This document shows, one piece after another, positions 6,166-8,427 of a stretch of DNA of 8,427 bases (its first letter is position 1; each line of letters opens with the position of its first letter). The notes beneath the pieces were generated by a model, which saw nothing but the letters and a program-made list of their open reading frames with translations, searched no databases and was not told where the DNA came from. Position numbers and translations under genes: made by a program. Source of the stretch: DUUI01 sp964345765 (GTDB lineage: Bacteria > Bacillota_I > Bacilli_A > Erysipelotrichales > Erysipelotrichaceae); assembly GCA_964345765.1 (NCBI GenBank), contig CAYFSJ010000039.1, forward strand, positions 1-8,427. Direction: 5' to 3'.

Positions 6166-6952
6166 ATTACAACAAGCGGAGTTTGAAATATTACAAGACT
6201 TTGATCAGTTTTGTAAGAAGCATGATATAAAGTATCAACTTTATGCTGGGACTCTTTTAGGGGCAATCAGACATAAAGGATTTATCCCTTGGGATGATGA
6301 TATTGATGTTTGTATGACAAGATCAGAATATGAGAAGTTTATTTCCAAATATGATAACAACCAACAAAAGAACAAGCTTTATCATGAGTTTAATACAAAG
6401 AATTATTATTTAGCTCATGCGAAGCTTAGAAATGACAGTCTAAACATTGAGGAGAATATCCCAAAATCTCAGACTAGTCGCTTTGGACCTTGGATTGATA
6501 TTTTTGTTTTTGATAATATTCCCACTAATTACCAAGAACATTTTAATGAGGTGAATAAAGTTAATAATATCCTTCGGATGACTCTGTTCATAAATTATAA
6601 AAAGGATAAAACTATCAAAAATAGAATTAAGAAAGCAATCAGTATTACTAATGACAAACTCGTACGATTATATTTCTTTGTTCCTAGACTTATTAAAAAA
6701 AGACATCAACTTATAACTAAGTACAATAACCAACAAACAGAATACTTAGCCATTCCTGGCTTTTATAAATTCTTTGATGAATATAAAAAATCACTGATGC
6801 ATCGAGATAGTTTTACGATGCTTACAACGGCTCTATTTGAGGGTCAATATTTCCCTATTCCTGAAAACTATGATGAATGCCTAACTAGACTTTATGGTGA
6901 CTATATGACTATTCCTAACCAAGAGGACAGGGTGACACATAGTTTTAAATAG
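6158..6952 (+). CDS. licD: LicD-family phosphocholine transferase
   Basis: This 264-residue protein belongs to the LicD family, which transfers phosphocholine from CDP-choline to sugars of teichoic acids or surface glycans. The N-terminal core is textbook: GTLLGAIRHKGFIPWDDDID (31-50), with Asp46, Asp47, Asp48 and Asp50 as likely metal and nucleotide ligands. GPWIDIFVFDN (110-120) and a C-terminal LYGDYMTIP follow, both typical. Its length is close to pneumococcal LicD1/LicD2. There is no membrane segment, so it should act at the inner membrane face on lipid-linked precursors. The ATG lies inside the last codons of the fusion gene (ATGAATAA overlap) with only a weak purine stretch (AGAGAGA, 6141-6147) upstream. 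Translation probably depends on coupling. LicD relatives can move other phospho-groups; the adjacent choline-activating enzyme makes phosphocholine the best guess. Confidence 0.92.
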   Translation: MNKLQQAEFEILQDFDQFCKKHDIKYQLYAGTLLGAIRHKGFIPWDDDIDVCMTRSEYEKFISKYDNNQQKNKLYHEFNTKNYYLAHAKLRNDSLNIEENIPKSQTSRFGPWIDIFVFDNIPTNYQEHFNEVNKVNNILRMTLFINYKKDKTIKNRIKKAISITNDKLVRLYFFVPRLIKKRHQLITKYNNQQTEYLAIPGFYKFFDEYKKSLMHRDSFTMLTTALFEGQYFPIPENYDECLTRLYGDYMTIPNQEDRVTHSFK

Positions 6953-6971
6953 AAAGTGTTATTAAGAAATT

Positions 6972-6994
6972 AACCACAGTTATGTGGTTTTTTT
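6972..6994 (+). terminator. Rho-independent terminator after licD
   Basis: A perfect seven-base stem, AACCACA (6972-6978) with TGTGGTT (6983-6989), encloses a GTTA loop and runs into a T-tract ending at 6994. It closes the phosphocholine operon 20 bases after the licD stop. Confidence 0.92.
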
Positions 6995-7005
6995 AAAAAA
7001 GATAG

Positions 7006-7011
7006 TATAAT
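7006..7011 (+). promoter_or_regulatory. Probable -10 box for pepD
   Basis: A perfect TATAAT lies just after the licD terminator and 24 bases before the pepD start codon. The -35 position (about 6983-6988, TGTGGT) falls in the terminator stem and matches consensus poorly. The TG extension is also absent (TAG instead). The position supports a separate pepD promoter, but its strength is uncertain. Confidence 0.45.
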
Positions 7012-7034
7012 AGGAGATAGGGAGAGTTGAATAT

Positions 7035-8427
7035 ATGATATTAGAATACTTTAAACAAATTAGTCAAATACCACGAGCTTCCTTTGATGAAGAGCGAATA
7101 GCTGATTATTTAGTTGATTTCGCAAACAATAGAAATCTGGAAGTGATTCGTGATGAGTTTAATAATGTAATTATTAAGAAACCCGCCTCTGTCGGTTATG
7201 AAGAGGCTGAGCCTGTGATCCTTCAGGGTCATACTGATATGGTGGCTGAGAAGAATAAGGACAGTGATCATAACTTTGAGACTGATCCGTTAACTTTAAT
7301 CGAAGAAGATGGATGGTTAAGAGCGGATGGTACGACTCTTGGAGCAGACGATGGGGTTGCTGTTGCGTATATGCTGGCAGTCTTAGATGATAAGACACTA
7401 AAACATCCACCTTTAGAATGTGTCTTTACGGTACAAGAAGAGGTTGGTCTTATTGGTGCGGTTAATTTAGATGTAACACCACTTAAGGGTAGACGATTAA
7501 TTGGTCTTGATAGTAGTGGGGAACACCAAACGACTATTTCTAGTACGGGTGGTTCTAGAGCGGTGGTTACTTACCCATATAGATATGAGAAAACTTATAA
7601 GGATAGAATTACCATTCGAATTAAAGGTTTAAAGGGTGGACACTCTGGTCAAGATATTGATAAGGAGAGGGGTTCGGCTAATAAACTGGCTGGTCAAATC
7701 TTCTTCGATTTACTAAGTCGATTTGAGATTGGTCTAAACTCAATTGAGGGTGGGCTTAAGGAGAATGCGATTCCTCGAGAGTCTGAGTTAGTTATTGGGA
7801 CTAAACATGATTTGGTCGAACCGATTAATCAAAGACTTGAGGAACTACAAAATGATATTAAGGATATGTTGTTAATCTCTGATCCTGATTTCTATTTAGA
7901 AGTGGTTAATGAGGTTAAGGATACTTATACACTTAACCATTCTCAAAATAGAGAGTTTGCTCGTTTATGGCAGTTACTCCCATATGGATATTTCCATAAG
8001 TCGTTGGTGATTGAGGGGCTAACACTCTCTAGTATGAATATTGGGACTATTAGAACTGAAGAAAATCAAATACTGTTTGGTTTATCTATTCGTTCTCCAC
8101 AACCTTTTATGATGAAGAATACGCATAATACGATTCAGGTTGCTGCGGATCTATGTAATGCGGAGGTTGAGTTTACTTCTGGTTATCCTGGTTGGAACTA
8201 TGATCCAAATTCTAAATTGAGAGAAACATTACTCGATACTTATAAATCTATTTATAACCAAGATATGGTGCTTGAGGCAACTCATGGTGGTTTAGAGCTT
8301 GGTATCTTTAAGGGTAAAATCCCTGAGTTAGATATTGTTGCGTTTGGTCCTATTATGCATGATATCCATACACCTCAGGAACGTCTTGATATTGATTCGT
8401 TTAAGAGAACGTATAAACTGTTAACAT
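7035..8427 (+). CDS. pepD: PepD-like M20 aminoacyl-histidine dipeptidase (3' end cut by window)
   Basis: 464 codons are visible before the window ends with the frame still open. The family is usually about 480-490 residues, so only some 20 are missing. It is a cytosolic di-zinc dipeptidase of family M20C (PepD, Xaa-His or beta-Ala-His dipeptidase), recycling dipeptides to amino acids. Metal-site residues are visible: His66 and Asp68 (QGHTDMV), Asp105 (LGADDG), the Glu135-Glu136 pair (QEEVG, catalytic base and ligand), Asp159 (GLDSSGE) and His417 (THGGLE). The lid domain contains GGHSGQDID, another family mark. The start is ATG 7035, with AGGGAG (7019-7024) ten bases upstream. The gene follows the licD terminator and appears to be an independent housekeeping gene, not part of the wall-polymer module. 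Confidence 0.93.
   Translation, partial: MILEYFKQISQIPRASFDEERIADYLVDFANNRNLEVIRDEFNNVIIKKPASVGYEEAEPVILQGHTDMVAEKNKDSDHNFETDPLTLIEEDGWLRADGTTLGADDGVAVAYMLAVLDDKTLKHPPLECVFTVQEEVGLIGAVNLDVTPLKGRRLIGLDSSGEHQTTISSTGGSRAVVTYPYRYEKTYKDRITIRIKGLKGGHSGQDIDKERGSANKLAGQIFFDLLSRFEIGLNSIEGGLKENAIPRESELVIGTKHDLVEPINQRLEELQNDIKDMLLISDPDFYLEVVNEVKDTYTLNHSQNREFARLWQLLPYGYFHKSLVIEGLTLSSMNIGTIRTEENQILFGLSIRSPQPFMMKNTHNTIQVAADLCNAEVEFTSGYPGWNYDPNSKLRETLLDTYKSIYNQDMVLEATHGGLELGIFKGKIPELDIVAFGPIMHDIHTPQERLDIDSFKRTYKLLT

Noticed and set aside
7174..7410. Minus-strand 78-codon ORF
   Set aside because: It lies opposite the zinc-site region of pepD, whose reading frame is unmistakable. Its Gln/His/Pro-rich peptide is typical of an antisense shadow.

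Overview
The window looks like chromosome of a low-GC, monoderm Firmicute (Bacillota). The sequence is visibly AT-rich, genes have strong GGAGG-type ribosome binding sites, and terminators are short hairpins followed by T-runs. A yceD-rpmF pair is present, and an LCP-family cell wall ligase sits beside teichoic-acid-style phosphocholine genes. TGG is used for Trp and no internal TGA codons appear, so a Mollicutes code is unlikely. The cysteine-free L32 and the LicC-LicA fusion fit Erysipelotrichia or related gut/host-associated Firmicutes, but this placement is an inference with modest confidence.

Layout, all genes on the + strand. (1) 1-161: possible tail of an upstream gene, then a near-consensus sigma-A promoter (109-137). 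(2) 165-848: yceD (DUF177) and rpmF (ribosomal protein L32), closed by a terminator that overlaps the rpmF stop codon. (3) 913-4318: a two-gene unit encoding a secreted, C-terminally membrane-anchored protein with about five bacterial Ig-like (Big_2) repeats, and a CpsA-like LCP protein. Their reading frames overlap by 44 bases, and a hairpin terminator with a GNRA loop follows. (4) 4417-6952: a LicC-LicA fusion (phosphocholine cytidylyltransferase plus choline kinase) overlapping licD (phosphocholine transferase), with its own extended -10 promoter and a clear terminator. (5) 7035-8427: pepD-like M20 dipeptidase, cut by the window end about 20 residues short of usual length.

The working picture of 913-6952 is a compact surface-glycopolymer module. 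The fusion protein would phosphorylate choline and activate it to CDP-choline, LicD would transfer phosphocholine to a wall or membrane glycopolymer precursor, and the LCP enzyme would attach the polymer to peptidoglycan. The Ig-like protein is a translationally coupled partner of unknown role at the outer face of the membrane. No choline transporter, glycosyltransferase or choline-binding protein is in the window, so part of the pathway must lie elsewhere.

The most interesting points are the coupling of the Ig-like protein to the LCP ligase, the apparently leaderless start of the Ig-like gene, and a segment inside the LicC-LicA fusion that looks like a second, degenerate kinase N-lobe. No mobile elements, CRISPR arrays, tRNA or rRNA genes were seen, and no gene-free stretch exceeds 300 bases.
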